This document shows, piece after piece, positions 16,683-25,329 of a stretch of DNA of 64,000 nt. Source of the stretch: an uncultured Ruthenibacterium sp. (GTDB lineage Bacteria > Bacillota > Clostridia > Oscillospirales > Ruminococcaceae). The stretch covers positions 48,082 through 112,081 of the forward strand of contig CAJUMH010000001.1 of NCBI GenBank assembly GCA_910587145.1. The letters run 5' to 3'. The notes under the pieces were generated by a model, which worked only from the letters and a program-made list of their open reading frames with translations, did no database searches and had not been told where the DNA came from. Every line of letters starts with the position of its first letter. Position 1 is the stretch's first letter. A program made the translations under genes and the position numbers.

Positions 16683-16823
16683 GATACAAATTCTCCAGCG
16701 GCTGAATTTTACCCCGCCGCCGCCGCCAGTGCGGCGGGGTGGTCCGTTCCCCGCAGCGCGCCGAGCGGCCGGCACATCCGGAAACGGCGGGCACAAAATA
16801 TGAAGTTGCCCGCCGTAATTGTA
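16683..16823 (-). promoter_or_regulatory. Structured leader of queT, candidate preQ1 riboswitch
   Basis: On the minus strand an extended -10 (TGATACAAT, 16818-16826) places transcription start near 16812. Immediately after it comes an 8-bp perfect hairpin, CGGCGGGC...GCCCGCCG (16785-16815), with loop AACTTCATATTTTGT. A second strong hairpin (CCCCGCCGC/GCGGCGGGG, 16712-16741) lies 30 nt before the ribosome-binding site. preQ1-III riboswitches are known upstream of queT in Ruminococcaceae. I cannot confirm the class by eye; it does not match preQ1-I. Confidence 0.5.
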
Positions 16824-16914
16824 TCACGAATCGCTGTAAAATGCTACCCCCTCCGGCGGGCACTTTCTCCCGCTTCGGCGGGCCGCGCGGCGCGGCCCGC
16901 CGCCTTCGGGCTCT

Positions 16915-18021
16915 TTATTTTCTCGCTTCCCTGCACGGCTCCGGCGGCATTTTTTCCAGATAGACGCTCTGGCTGGGGAACGCAAACGCCACATCCAGCT
17001 CCTGCATCAGATCCAGAACGGCAAGGTTCAGCCGGTCCTGCACCTCCATAGCGTCTGCCCACGCCGGGGCAAGCAGACTGCAGCTTACCAGAATATCAAT
17101 GCTGGACGCGCCAAACCCGCTGAGGCGCACCAGAACGGAATCCGCCTCCACCTGCGCGTCTGCTTTCAGCAGTGCGCGCAGGTGCGCCATCAGGGCTTCG
17201 ATGCGCTCTTTCGGCGTGTCGTATGTCACGCCGAGGGTAAAGCGGAACAGGCGCGTGCGCCGCTGTGTGCCGTTGGTAATCGCCTCGGCGCACAAAAGCG
17301 AATTGGGCAGGATCACAAGGCCGCCGTCCAGCGTGCGCACCTTCGTGCTGCGAAAGCCGATATCCTCCACTGTGCCCTCGGCCACGCCGGTAACGATCCA
17401 GTCGCCCAGAGAAAACGGTTTTTCCAAAATGATGACGAGCCCCGCAAAAAAGTTTTCTGCCGAATCCTTCGCCGCAAGCGATACCGTCAGGCCCGCAAGG
17501 CCCAGCCCGGTGATCAGGCCGTTTACGTTGAAGCCCAGCTCGCCCAGTACCATCACGAGCGCAAAGCACACCACAACCGCCTGCAGAACCTTGTTCACAA
17601 AGGCCGCCGCGGTGCGGTCCGCGCGGGAGCCCGGCCCGTCCTTTGCATTTTGCATCATCAGGAGAACGATATCGCTCGATCCCGCCAGTCCCCACGCGAA
17701 CAGCGTGATCAGGGCGATTCGCAGCAGCCGATCCAGCCACGGCCTGTACGCCGCAGCCCATTCAGGCGGCGCCGGCAGCAGGCACAGCGCGCCATAAAGC
17801 CCCAGCACCCACAGCATCATCGGCGCGGGGCGCGAAAAGCCCTGCACCAGCACCCGCAGCACCCTGCTGCGGGTGCGCCCGGCGCGTTTTGCCGCCCACG
17901 GCGCCAGCCGGGCACGCACCAGCCGGCTGCACAGATACGCCGCCAAAAACACCGCCGCGCATAGCGCCAGCCGAAGCTGCCAGCCGGGCGTACCGGCCCA
18001 GTAAGTACGCAAGGTTTCCAT
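16915..18021 (-). CDS. Mechanosensitive ion channel, MscS family
   Basis: 368 residues. Four N-terminal hydrophobic segments (about residues 17-35, 65-85, 100-125 and 145-165) are followed by the pore helix and beta domain. The pore-lining helix reads GLITGLGLAGLTVSLAAKDS with the small-residue packing of MscS TM3, then ILEKPFSLGDWI and ILPNSLL of the cytoplasmic beta domain. It releases solutes on hypo-osmotic shock. The start at 18021 has only a distant GGGAAGGG, so a nearby alternative is possible. About 190 bp downstream of the glycosyltransferase gene, same strand. Confidence 0.93.
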   Translation of the reverse strand: METLRTYWAGTPGWQLRLALCAAVFLAAYLCSRLVRARLAPWAAKRAGRTRSRVLRVLVQGFSRPAPMMLWVLGLYGALCLLPAPPEWAAAYRPWLDRLLRIALITLFAWGLAGSSDIVLLMMQNAKDGPGSRADRTAAAFVNKVLQAVVVCFALVMVLGELGFNVNGLITGLGLAGLTVSLAAKDSAENFFAGLVIILEKPFSLGDWIVTGVAEGTVEDIGFRSTKVRTLDGGLVILPNSLLCAEAITNGTQRRTRLFRFTLGVTYDTPKERIEALMAHLRALLKADAQVEADSVLVRLSGFGASSIDILVSCSLLAPAWADAMEVQDRLNLAVLDLMQELDVAFAFPSQSVYLEKMPPEPCREARK

Positions 18022-18208
18022 TTTTTAAACGCCTGCCCTTCCCGAATTTTTGTAAAAGCTTTGCCCCGGATCTGGCGTGCGGCAGAAAAGACAAAATAAC
18101 GGCCGCTCCAAAGCGCGTGCCCCGCTGCGGGGGCCCGCGGGCCTTTCGTCTTTTGCTCCTGCCGCCCGCCTCCGGGGCAGTCTGCGTTTTTTGCGGCGCG
18201 CTTTTCGG

Positions 18209-19174
18209 CTACCGCTTTTCTTTTGCTTCCAGTGTTGTCTCGCCGATGATAAAGCGCGGACGCCGCTTGGTCTCGCTGTAAATCTTGCCGATATATTCGC
18301 CGATCACGCCGATGCCCAGCAGCTGTACGCCGCCAAGAAAATAGACCGCGCAGATCATGCTTGTCCAGCCCGTAACCGTATAGCCGAACAGCTTTGTGAT
18401 GATGGTGCCAATGATGGCAAGAAAGCTGACGGCGCTCACAAGAATGCCCGCCGCCGTGATCAGGCGCAGGGGCTTTGTGGAAAGGCTGGTAATGCCGTCG
18501 AACGCAAACGCCAGCATCTTTTTCAGCGGATAATGGCTTTCGCCCGCAAGGCGCTCGGCGCGCTCGTAATAAACACTGGAGCAGCGGTAGCCCACCAGCG
18601 GCACAAGGCCGCGCAAAAACAGGTTCACCTCGCCGAATTCAGCCAGCCCCTCCAGCGCGCGGCGGCTGAGCAGGCGGTAATCGGCGTGGTTGAACACCAC
18701 GTCCGCGCCCAAAGCGCGCATTACACGGTAAAAGCCCTCGGCCGTGGTGCGCTTGAACCAGGTATCCGTCGTGCGCTTCGAGCGCACGCCATACACCACG
18801 TCCACTCCGGCCAGATATTCGTCGATCATCGCGTCCATCGCATTGATATCGTCCTGCCCGTCGCAATCAATGGAGATCGTCACGTCCGCGTATTCCTTCG
18901 CCGTCATCAGGCCCGCCAGCAGCGCATTCTGGTGGCCGCGGTTGCGCGAAAGGCACACGCCCTCATAATGCGCGTCGGACGCGGCCAACTCCTCTATGAT
19001 CTGCCAGGTTTTGTCCTTCGAGCCGTCGTTCACAAACAGCACGCGGCTCTCGTCCGAAATTTTCCCCGCGGCGGCAAGCCCTGTGATCTTTTTTAGGAAT
19101 ATGCCGCTCGTCATCGGCAGCACAGCCTCCTCGTTGTAACAGGGAATGACGATATACAAAATGGGATCCTTCAT
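18209..19174 (-). CDS. Family 2 glycosyltransferase, polyprenyl-phosphate sugar transferase type (GtrB-like)
   Basis: 321 residues. The N-terminal GT-A domain starts IVIPCYNEE and has the metal-binding ISIDCDGQDD motif near residue 100. The C terminus has two membrane helices (about residues 235-260 and 270-295). This is the layout of GtrB/DPM1-like enzymes, which transfer a hexose from UDP- or GDP-sugar to undecaprenyl phosphate on the inner membrane face. The product would feed envelope glycosylation. It lies 14 bp after degV on the same strand, with GAGAGGAG before its ATG. Confidence 0.9.
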   Translation of the reverse strand: MKDPILYIVIPCYNEEAVLPMTSGIFLKKITGLAAAGKISDESRVLFVNDGSKDKTWQIIEELAASDAHYEGVCLSRNRGHQNALLAGLMTAKEYADVTISIDCDGQDDINAMDAMIDEYLAGVDVVYGVRSKRTTDTWFKRTTAEGFYRVMRALGADVVFNHADYRLLSRRALEGLAEFGEVNLFLRGLVPLVGYRCSSVYYERAERLAGESHYPLKKMLAFAFDGITSLSTKPLRLITAAGILVSAVSFLAIIGTIITKLFGYTVTGWTSMICAVYFLGGVQLLGIGVIGEYIGKIYSETKRRPRFIIGETTLEAKEKR

Positions 19175-19188
19175 CCGGAGCGCTCCTC

Positions 19189-20055
19189 TCAGCGGCGTTT
19201 TTCACCCTCGATCACAATAGCCACCGCGTTGGGGCCGGTGTTGGTGGCAACGGCGGCGCCCAGCAGGAACGTGCCCGCGGGCGCATAGCCCAGCTCTTTT
19301 CTGCACAGCTTTGCCAGCACCTTGATGTTGCCCTCGTCCGTGCCGCCCACAAGATAGACACCGCCCGGCACAAGGTGCTTTTTCGCCTGCTCCACAAGGC
19401 CCGGGATCACGTTGCTGTCGCCGCGCACCTTGGCAACGGTGGCGGTGGTGTTGTCAACCATGCGGATGATGGGCCGCAGGCCCAAAAGCTCGCCCGCAAA
19501 CGCCGCCGCGGCAGAGACCCGCCCGCTCTTCTTTACAAAGCGCAGCGTGTACATCGAAAGCAGCACCTCCATGCGGGAAAACGCATCCTCCAGATACTGC
19601 ACCACGCTGGGCACATCCGCGCCCGACTGCAGCTTGCGCGCGGCCTCGCACACATGCCAGCCGTAAGTCATGGAATAGGTGTGGCTGTCCACTACATGTA
19701 CGCGCATGGAACTCTGCGGCCGTTCCTCCTGCAGCGCGGCCGCAGCCATGCGGGCCGCCTCGTAAGTGCTGGAACCGGCAGAATTGATGGACACATAAAT
19801 CACATCGTCGCAGCCCTCGTCCGCATAGGCGCAGAATTTTTCCAAAAAGCGCGTCATCGTTACCTGCGACGTTTTGGGAATGTCCTTTGCGCCCGCCAGC
19901 AGCTCGTAATACTGCTCGTTTGTCAAATCGACCCGCTCGGTATAGCTTTGCCCGTCCACCACAATTTGAAACGGCAAAATGTCGATGCCGTACTTTTCCT
20001 CCAGCTCGCGGGAGATATCACTGGCAGAATCGGTTAAAATCGCTGTTTTGCTCAT
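19189..20055 (-). CDS. DegV family fatty-acid-binding protein
   Basis: 288 residues, full length. The DegV signature is visible: ILTDSASDIS at the N terminus, VTMTRF then YADEGCDDVIYVSINSAGSSTYEAA, and VVDSHTYSMTYGWHV. DegV proteins (FakB relatives) bind a fatty acid and present it to the kinase FakA for phosphorylation; no fakA is in the window. AAGGAGTGG precedes the ATG. It is the first gene of a two-gene unit with the glycosyltransferase. Confidence 0.93.
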   Translation of the reverse strand: MSKTAILTDSASDISRELEEKYGIDILPFQIVVDGQSYTERVDLTNEQYYELLAGAKDIPKTSQVTMTRFLEKFCAYADEGCDDVIYVSINSAGSSTYEAARMAAAALQEERPQSSMRVHVVDSHTYSMTYGWHVCEAARKLQSGADVPSVVQYLEDAFSRMEVLLSMYTLRFVKKSGRVSAAAAFAGELLGLRPIIRMVDNTTATVAKVRGDSNVIPGLVEQAKKHLVPGGVYLVGGTDEGNIKVLAKLCRKELGYAPAGTFLLGAAVATNTGPNAVAIVIEGEKRR

Positions 20056-20199
20056 CGGTTTCCACTCCTTATTCCATTTGTGATCGTTGCAGTTTGCTCT
20101 ATCAGATCGTCTTTTCTCTGCCGCTTTGCCTGCCCTGTACAGAGCCGCCCCTGCAGGAGCCTTCCGGCGCCGCGCAAAAAGGGGGCGCGCCGGCGTCCG

Positions 20200-20709
20200 T
20201 CAGGGCAGCCGGTCGGGCCACGCGTAGCCCCGCAGGCGGCCCGTATCCAAAAGGCCCGCAAAATCCCGCTGGCGCAGCGCCTCGTAAACGCCCACGGCCA
20301 CTGTATTGGAAAGGTTCAGGCTGCGCGCGTCGGCAATCATAGGCAGGCGCACACAGCTTTCCGGATGCGCGGCCAGCAGCGCCTCGGGCAAACCGGCGTC
20401 CTCGCGGCCGAACACAAGATACGCGCCGTCCGGATACAAAACATCCGTGTACCGCCGGGGCGCTTTTGTGGTAAAGTAGAAAAAAGGCCCCGGACATCGG
20501 CGAAAAAAATCATCCGTCCCATTATAATATGTTATATCAAGCAGATGCCAATAGTCAAGCCCGGCGCGCTTGAGTTTTTTATCATCCACAGTAAAGCCCA
20601 TCGGCTTTACAAGGTGCAGACGCGCGCCCGTTGCGGCACAGGTGCGGGCAATATTGCCCGTATTCTGCGGGATCTGCGGCTCCACCAAAACGATATTCAG
20701 CGGCTGCAT
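20200..20709 (-). CDS. trmL: tRNA (cytidine(34)-2'-O)-methyltransferase TrmL
   Basis: 169 residues from the ATG at 20709 (AAAGGAGAC upstream). It has the SPOUT/TrmH knot motifs: NIVLVEPQIPQNTGNIARTC at the start, LVFGREDAGLP, and the C-terminal RLPMIADARSLNLSNTVAV that forms the SAM-binding trefoil knot. It 2'-O-methylates the wobble base of tRNA-Leu isoacceptors. The start lies 13 bp after the stop of the pyridoxamine kinase gene, so they form one operon. Confidence 0.94.
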   Translation of the reverse strand: MQPLNIVLVEPQIPQNTGNIARTCAATGARLHLVKPMGFTVDDKKLKRAGLDYWHLLDITYYNGTDDFFRRCPGPFFYFTTKAPRRYTDVLYPDGAYLVFGREDAGLPEALLAAHPESCVRLPMIADARSLNLSNTVAVGVYEALRQRDFAGLLDTGRLRGYAWPDRLP

Positions 20710-20722
20710 ACAAGTCTCCTTT

Positions 20723-21577
20723 TTAATATTGCAGCGGGCGCTGCACCCATTCGGCCAGCGCGCCGAGCAGCGGCTCGAACTGCACGCCAAAGCGCGGGTC
20801 TGCGCCGGCGCGCAGCGTTCTGTGCGCGGCAAGAGACACAAACCGTGCGGCAAGCGAAGCGGCGCTCTGCTCGCTGCGGCCGGCCAGCAGCGCCCCCGTA
20901 AACGCGGCCGCGAACAGATCGCCCGTGCCGGGATATGCCTGCGGCGCCGCCTCGTAGGGCAAAAAGACAGGCTGCTGCCCGCGCACGGCACAAACGTTGC
21001 CCCGCTGCCCCGTGCCCTGCGCGGCGCCTGTTACAACGGCGCAGCGCAGACGCGCAAAGCGCTGCAGCAGCAGCGCGGCATGGCGCACGGCACGCAGGCC
21101 GGACGCGCCCGCCGCACCGTCCTCCTGTACCAGCAGCGCGGCCTCGGTTGTGTTGGGAACGATCACATCCGCCGCGGCGCACAGCCGCGCCTGCGCGGCG
21201 CACACCTCCGGCGTCACGGCGGAATACAGCCTGCCATGGTCGGCCATGGCGGGGTCTGCCACCCGCAGCGCCGCCGGGCTTTGGGCATACGCCCGCTCCA
21301 CCAGCGCCGCCTGCTCCGGGCCCGAGAGATAGCCGCTGTATACACAATCGAACGAAAGGCCCAGCCGCTCGTAATGCCCGAGCGCGGCAAGGGCGAACGC
21401 GCTTTCGTCGCTGCATGCGGGCGTGCCAAGGCCGCCGAAGTGTGTGGAGAGCAGCGCCGTAGGCAGCGCGCAGGGCGCCGCGCCCGCCGCCGCCAGCGTG
21501 GGCAGCACCACCGCAAGGCTGCTGCGCCCCACGCAGGAAAAATCCTGGATGCACAAAACCGAGTGCTGCCCTGCCAT
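20723..21577 (-). CDS. Pyridoxal/pyridoxamine kinase
   Basis: 284 residues from the ATG at 21577, which has AGAGAGGAG upstream. Ribokinase-fold vitamin B6 kinase: LCIQDFSCVGRSSLAVVLP near the start, the substrate-lid region LSTHFGGLGTP, the VADPAMADHG segment, VIVPNTTEAALL, and the anion-hole/catalytic motif YPGTGDLFAAAF with the catalytic Asp. It phosphorylates B6 vitamers with ATP to regenerate PLP in the cytoplasm. First gene of the operon with trmL, with its own promoter 200 bp upstream. Confidence 0.9.
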   Translation of the reverse strand: MAGQHSVLCIQDFSCVGRSSLAVVLPTLAAAGAAPCALPTALLSTHFGGLGTPACSDESAFALAALGHYERLGLSFDCVYSGYLSGPEQAALVERAYAQSPAALRVADPAMADHGRLYSAVTPEVCAAQARLCAAADVIVPNTTEAALLVQEDGAAGASGLRAVRHAALLLQRFARLRCAVVTGAAQGTGQRGNVCAVRGQQPVFLPYEAAPQAYPGTGDLFAAAFTGALLAGRSEQSAASLAARFVSLAAHRTLRAGADPRFGVQFEPLLGALAEWVQRPLQY

Positions 21578-21776
21578 TCTGCGTTCTCCTCTCTGCGCGA
21601 TCCTGCGTTGGTTCCTCGCCGGTTCCACGTCGGTCTACTGCCGGCCCCGATCATTTTTCGCCGGCTTCCCGTCGGGTTCGCATCGGCTCCCGCGCCCCGG
21701 CTCTACAACTTTCCGGCCCCGGACGCGGAGACCTGCAGTTTCCATTCCAAGCATCAAAGGCCAAAAGCCTTTTTAC

Positions 21777-21805
21777 AGTATAGCACAGCCGCGGCACTTT
21801 TGAAA
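21777..21805 (-). promoter_or_regulatory. Promoter of the pyridoxamine kinase-trmL operon
   Basis: Minus strand TTTCAA and TATACT with a 17-bp spacer. The leader to the start codon is about 195 nt and holds no recognised riboswitch. Confidence 0.65.
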
Positions 21806-21840
21806 GCGGTATTTCTTTTTACCGCACAGTCGTTTTATCC

Positions 21841-21950
21841 CGCCGCATGGTCTTGTTTGCCGCCCTGCGGTTTTATTTGCCGCCCTGCGGTCTTGTTTGC
21901 CGCCCTGCGGTCTTGTTTGCCGCCCTGCGGTTTTATTTGCCGCTGCGGCC
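21841..21950. repeat. 20-bp tandem repeat between divergent promoters
   Basis: Four consecutive 20-bp units of the form TTTGCCGCCCTGCGGTYTTR (21856-21935) are flanked by partial copies. Each unit contains CCGC-CCT-GCGG, a small dyad. Units differ only at two positions near the end (TCTTG or TTTTA). It lies between the pyridoxamine kinase promoter and the hpf promoter. The remaining ~600 bp of this intergenic region contains no gene I can support. Confidence 0.9.
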
Positions 21951-22048
21951 GCCGGACACGCAGCGCAGAAAGCGAGGCCCCGCCGCTCATAATTCATAAT
22001 TTCTCTGTTTTGTTTTACAAATATTTTAGAAAAAATACACAAACGCTC

Positions 22049-22178
22049 TTGTAAAACGCCCCGGGAAAGTGCTACAATAAAAATACAGGCAGCGGGCATC
22101 GGCCGCTGCCCGGGAAGGGAGCGCCGGGGCACACGCCCCGTGAACGGCGCGGCCCAAAGCGAAAGGAGACTTTTGTTT
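22049..22178 (+). promoter_or_regulatory. hpf promoter and structured leader
   Basis: TTGTAA (22049-22054) and TACAAT (22073-22078) with an 18-bp spacer. The ~95-nt leader holds two strong hairpins: GCAGCGG/CCGCTGC at 22089-22109, and GCGCC-GGGGC/GCCCC-GGCGC at 22121-22150. A conserved raiA-hairpin RNA motif is known upstream of raiA/hpf genes in Firmicutes, and this leader is a candidate; no covariance check was done. Confidence 0.5.
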
Positions 22179-22706
22179 ATGAAGGTTACCTGTACCGGAC
22201 GCAAGGTTGGTTTAAAAAGTTCGTTTGTGGAGCGCGCGCAGAAAAAGCTGGCAAAGCTGGACAAGTTTTTCTCCGACGGCGCGGAGGCGAATGTGACCGT
22301 AACCGTTGAAAAGGATTGGCAGACCGTGGAGATTACGGTAAAAGATAAGGGTTTTACCTGCCGGGCCGAAAAGGCGGCCGACCGCATGGAGGACGCGTTT
22401 GAGACCGCGCTGGATCTGCTGACACGGCGCATCGTCAAAAACCGCAAAAAGCTGGAGAGCCGCGTCTATCAGCCCGCCGTGGAGGCGTTTGCGGTGGAGA
22501 CGCACGAGGAGGAAGCGGAGGAAGAATACAGCGTCATCCGCGAAAAGCACTTCTCCTGCAAGCCCAGCACCGTAGAGGAAGCAATTTTGGAAATGAACAT
22601 GCTGGGCCATACGTTCTTTTTGTTCCGCGATGCGGATACCGATGAGGTGCACGCCGTGTACCGCCGCAAGGACGGCGCTTACGGCGTTCTGATCCCGGAG
22701 AAATAA
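22179..22706 (+). CDS. hpf: Ribosome hibernation promoting factor, long form
   Basis: 175 residues from the ATG at 22179 with GAAAGGAG upstream. The N-terminal S30AE domain (residues 1-100) is followed by an acidic linker (HEEEAEEE) and the C-terminal dimerisation domain with KHFSCKPSTVEEAILEMNML. It has the length of long HPF, which pairs 70S ribosomes into inactive 100S dimers in stationary phase. Usually induced by stress; here a single-gene transcript with a structured leader. Confidence 0.95.
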   Translation: MKVTCTGRKVGLKSSFVERAQKKLAKLDKFFSDGAEANVTVTVEKDWQTVEITVKDKGFTCRAEKAADRMEDAFETALDLLTRRIVKNRKKLESRVYQPAVEAFAVETHEEEAEEEYSVIREKHFSCKPSTVEEAILEMNMLGHTFFLFRDADTDEVHAVYRRKDGAYGVLIPEK

Positions 22707-22727
22707 GCGGGTTTTTCGTGTCCATAG

Positions 22728-22765
22728 AAAAAAGGCGGCGCGGCTTTTTGCCGCGCCGCGCCGTT
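22728..22765. terminator. Bidirectional terminator between hpf and spoIIE
   Basis: The arms GGCGGCGCGGC and GCCGCGCCGC flank a TTTTT loop. The minus strand has TTTTTT after the stem and the plus strand GTTTATTTT. The flanking genes converge on it. Confidence 0.8.
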
Positions 22766-22801
22766 TATTTTAACAGAATGCACCTTTTCGCGGAGCCCCG
22801 T

Positions 22802-25141
22802 TCATCCCATGCCGCCGTCCGTCTCGCGCAGGCGCACGGCGATCACGGTTACATCGTCCGGTGCCTCGCGCTGGCGCTCGCGCGCTGCGCGCGCCACGCT
22901 TTCGGCCAGCTTTTGCGGAGGATCGCCCGCGTGCGCCGCCAGCTGCGCGCGCAGCCACGGCGCGCCGGGCGCAAGCGCCCCGTCGCTGACAAGCACGGCG
23001 GTATCGCCGGGCGCAAGAAATACCGTTTCGCCGCGCCCGGATACCTTGCCCAAAATGCCGATGGGCAGCGTATCGCTGCTGTAGACGGCGGCGCCGGCGC
23101 CGCGCAGCACGAACGACGCCGCAGCGCCCGCTTTATACAGCATGGCGTCGCCCGTATACAAATCGATGCACAGCACGTCAAGCGTAACGGCGCTCTCATC
23201 GTCGCTTTTCAGCGCGAGGGCGATGTTTACCAGCCGCGCGGCACTGGCGCTGTCCACCCCGGCGCGCAGCAGCTCCCGCGAGAGCGAGGCCGCCAGAGCG
23301 CCGCCCACGGCGGCCATCTTGCCCGTTCCCATGCCGTCGCACAGTACCGCGTAGAATTTTCCGTCGTCCCCCGTAAACGTGCGCACGGCATCGGCGCTCA
23401 CCTCGCCCCGCGCGGGCAGCGCGCACACGGCGCATTCCGCCGCAAAACGCGGTGTCTCGCGAAACGTAAGGCGTGTGGCCGCGCCCGTGTGCGTGCACTG
23501 TACGGGCGCGAAGGAGCGGTGCAGCAGGGCGGCGGCCTCCTCGGTAATGGCCTGCAGCTCCTCGGGCGAGAACTGCGCGCGCGGCAGGCTGACAATGGCC
23601 GTCAGCCGCCCCGAGGCGTCCAGCGCGGCGCTGGCCTCCAACGGTTCCAGCCCCAGCTCGGCAAGCATCTGCTCCAAACGGCGCGCCTTACGCGGGTCGG
23701 GCAAATCGGTGGTATACACCTGCCCGGCCAGCTCTGTCAGCGCCGCGGCCATTGCGCTGTATTGCTCGCACAGCGCGGCGCGGGCAGCACTGCCCCGCAC
23801 ACGCGCGCCGCGTCGCGCCGCCTGCCCGGCGGCGGCAAGGCTTACGGCGTTTGCCAGCCGCAGCGGGGTCTGGCAGCGCCGGCGCAGCGCCGGCGGCAGC
23901 TCGTCGGCCGAAATGCCCTCGCCGCCTGCCAGCAGCGGGGCCATTTGGTTGAAGGAATCATAGGTTTCCTGCGCGCGGTCCACCCAGCATTCCAGGCGTT
24001 TGTCGCAGCCGCTGCAGCAGCGCTCCGCCACCGCGTCGCACAGATCGGACATTGTTTCCTGCCGGGGCGGCAGCCGGTCGCAGACGGCGCGCATCGTATT
24101 CCCCACCGTACACAGCGCGCCCGAAACGGCTTCGAGGCGGCCGGATAGCGATGTAAACGCCGTGCGCGCACCGGCCAAAGCAGGGGGCCGCGCAGCGGGG
24201 ATCCTGCGCAGCACGCGCGCGGGCAGCGCGCAAAAAGCGCCGCCCGCAAGGCACAGCTCCACGCCCATGCGCACGCCGGCGCCAGCATCCGGCGCGCAAA
24301 AGATGCCGATCATCCCCGCCGCGCAGAAAGCCGCCGCCGTCACCGGGCGCGGCCGGCCCGCAAAAAGGCCGGCCACAAGGCCGCCCGCGGCAATTCCCAG
24401 CCCCGCGTACAGGCCGGCGGGGTCTGCCGCGCACAGCGCGAGCATTGATACCACAGCCAGCACGGCGGCGGCATCCTGCCGCCCGCGCCCTGCCGCGGCC
24501 AGCACAACAAGCGCCGCCGCCACATGCGCGAGCGAAAGCCCGAATACGGCATAAGGCGTTAAACAGCAAAGCAGCGAAAGGCAGGCAAAGCACAGGCAGG
24601 CGCGGTCTTCGGCGTCCCAAGGCGCGTTTTCCGCCGCCACGCCGCCATGCCGGGCCGAAAGAAAAAAGCCCGCCAGCAGATAAGACGCCCCCAAAATCAG
24701 CATTGCCTCGGCCGCGGCCGCGCATACGCCGGGCAGGCCCCGCGCGCCCGCCACAGCAAGGCCGGAGGCGATGAGGCAAAACACGATGCTGCCTGCCGCC
24801 GCGGGCGCCATTGCCGCCGTGCGCTGGCGGTGTGCAAACGCCAGCCCGCGCAGCAGCCCCACCGTGGCCGCCGCAGCAAGATACGGCGCGGCAAGCTCGA
24901 GCGGTAGCCCCCACAGGGCCCCAACGGCCGCGCCCGCCGCCATGTACAGCGCGTAGGGCGTGGGGGCGGACATGGCAAAGCACAGCCCTATCGGATGCAT
25001 TCCGCCGAGCAGCGGCGCACACGCGCCCATGCAGCCCAGCACGGCAGCCCCCGCACGCAGTGCCGCCGGCGCCAGCCGCTGCGGCAGTCCGGCGCGCAGC
25101 GCCTGGCGGATCACCGGTCTTTCTCGTAGATGGACGGACAT
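22802..25141 (-). CDS. spoIIE: Stage II sporulation protein E (PP2C phosphatase)
   Basis: 779 residues from the ATG at 25141, chosen because AAAGGGTG precedes it; the frame runs 11 codons further. The first ~310 residues are mostly hydrophobic, about ten membrane segments. A central region of ~250 residues includes a Cys-rich patch (CCSGCDKRLECW). A C-terminal PP2C-type phosphatase has VLCDGMGTGKMA and PDDVTVIAVRL as metal-ligand motifs. In Bacillus it dephosphorylates SpoIIAA to switch on sigma-F in the forespore and helps place the polar septum. Length and order match the family, although the Ala content is unusually high. No clear Spo0A box was found upstream. Confidence 0.95.
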   Translation of the reverse strand: MSVHLRERPVIRQALRAGLPQRLAPAALRAGAAVLGCMGACAPLLGGMHPIGLCFAMSAPTPYALYMAAGAAVGALWGLPLELAAPYLAAAATVGLLRGLAFAHRQRTAAMAPAAAGSIVFCLIASGLAVAGARGLPGVCAAAAEAMLILGASYLLAGFFLSARHGGVAAENAPWDAEDRACLCFACLSLLCCLTPYAVFGLSLAHVAAALVVLAAAGRGRQDAAAVLAVVSMLALCAADPAGLYAGLGIAAGGLVAGLFAGRPRPVTAAAFCAAGMIGIFCAPDAGAGVRMGVELCLAGGAFCALPARVLRRIPAARPPALAGARTAFTSLSGRLEAVSGALCTVGNTMRAVCDRLPPRQETMSDLCDAVAERCCSGCDKRLECWVDRAQETYDSFNQMAPLLAGGEGISADELPPALRRRCQTPLRLANAVSLAAAGQAARRGARVRGSAARAALCEQYSAMAAALTELAGQVYTTDLPDPRKARRLEQMLAELGLEPLEASAALDASGRLTAIVSLPRAQFSPEELQAITEEAAALLHRSFAPVQCTHTGAATRLTFRETPRFAAECAVCALPARGEVSADAVRTFTGDDGKFYAVLCDGMGTGKMAAVGGALAASLSRELLRAGVDSASAARLVNIALALKSDDESAVTLDVLCIDLYTGDAMLYKAGAAASFVLRGAGAAVYSSDTLPIGILGKVSGRGETVFLAPGDTAVLVSDGALAPGAPWLRAQLAAHAGDPPQKLAESVARAARERQREAPDDVTVIAVRLRETDGGMG

Positions 25142-25269
25142 CGTGTCACCCTTTCTGTTTTGTTTTTTGAACATGCCCCGGTTTTAAAAGCGCCGCCGCG
25201 CCAGGGCTTTTTTGTTCTAAACGGCCGCGCTCTTGCATACAATGGTATCAATACGGCAATTTTCATTAT

Positions 25270-25320
25270 AAAAGCCCCCGGCAGAAGATTTTGTCTCTTC
25301 GTGCCGGAGGCGGTTTTTTT
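25270..25320. terminator. Terminator downstream of the surface carbohydrate operon
   Basis: The stem GCCCCCGGCA/TGCCGGAGGC (25274-25283 with 25302-25311) has TTTT on its minus-strand side and TTTTTTT on its plus-strand side. It lies 19 bp after the stop of the minus-strand gene. Confidence 0.8.
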
Positions 25321-25329
25321 CTTTTGCCT

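Noticed and set aside
16683..16823. preQ1-I riboswitch
   Set aside because: The short preQ1-I consensus hairpin and A-rich tail are absent; only a different class remains possible.
18077..19096. 339-codon plus-strand frame over the GtrB-like gene
   Set aside because: Shadow of the real minus-strand gene, which has a clear DxD region and membrane helices.
21841..21950. CRISPR-like repeat array
   Set aside because: Units are directly adjacent with no unique spacers, and no cas genes are present.
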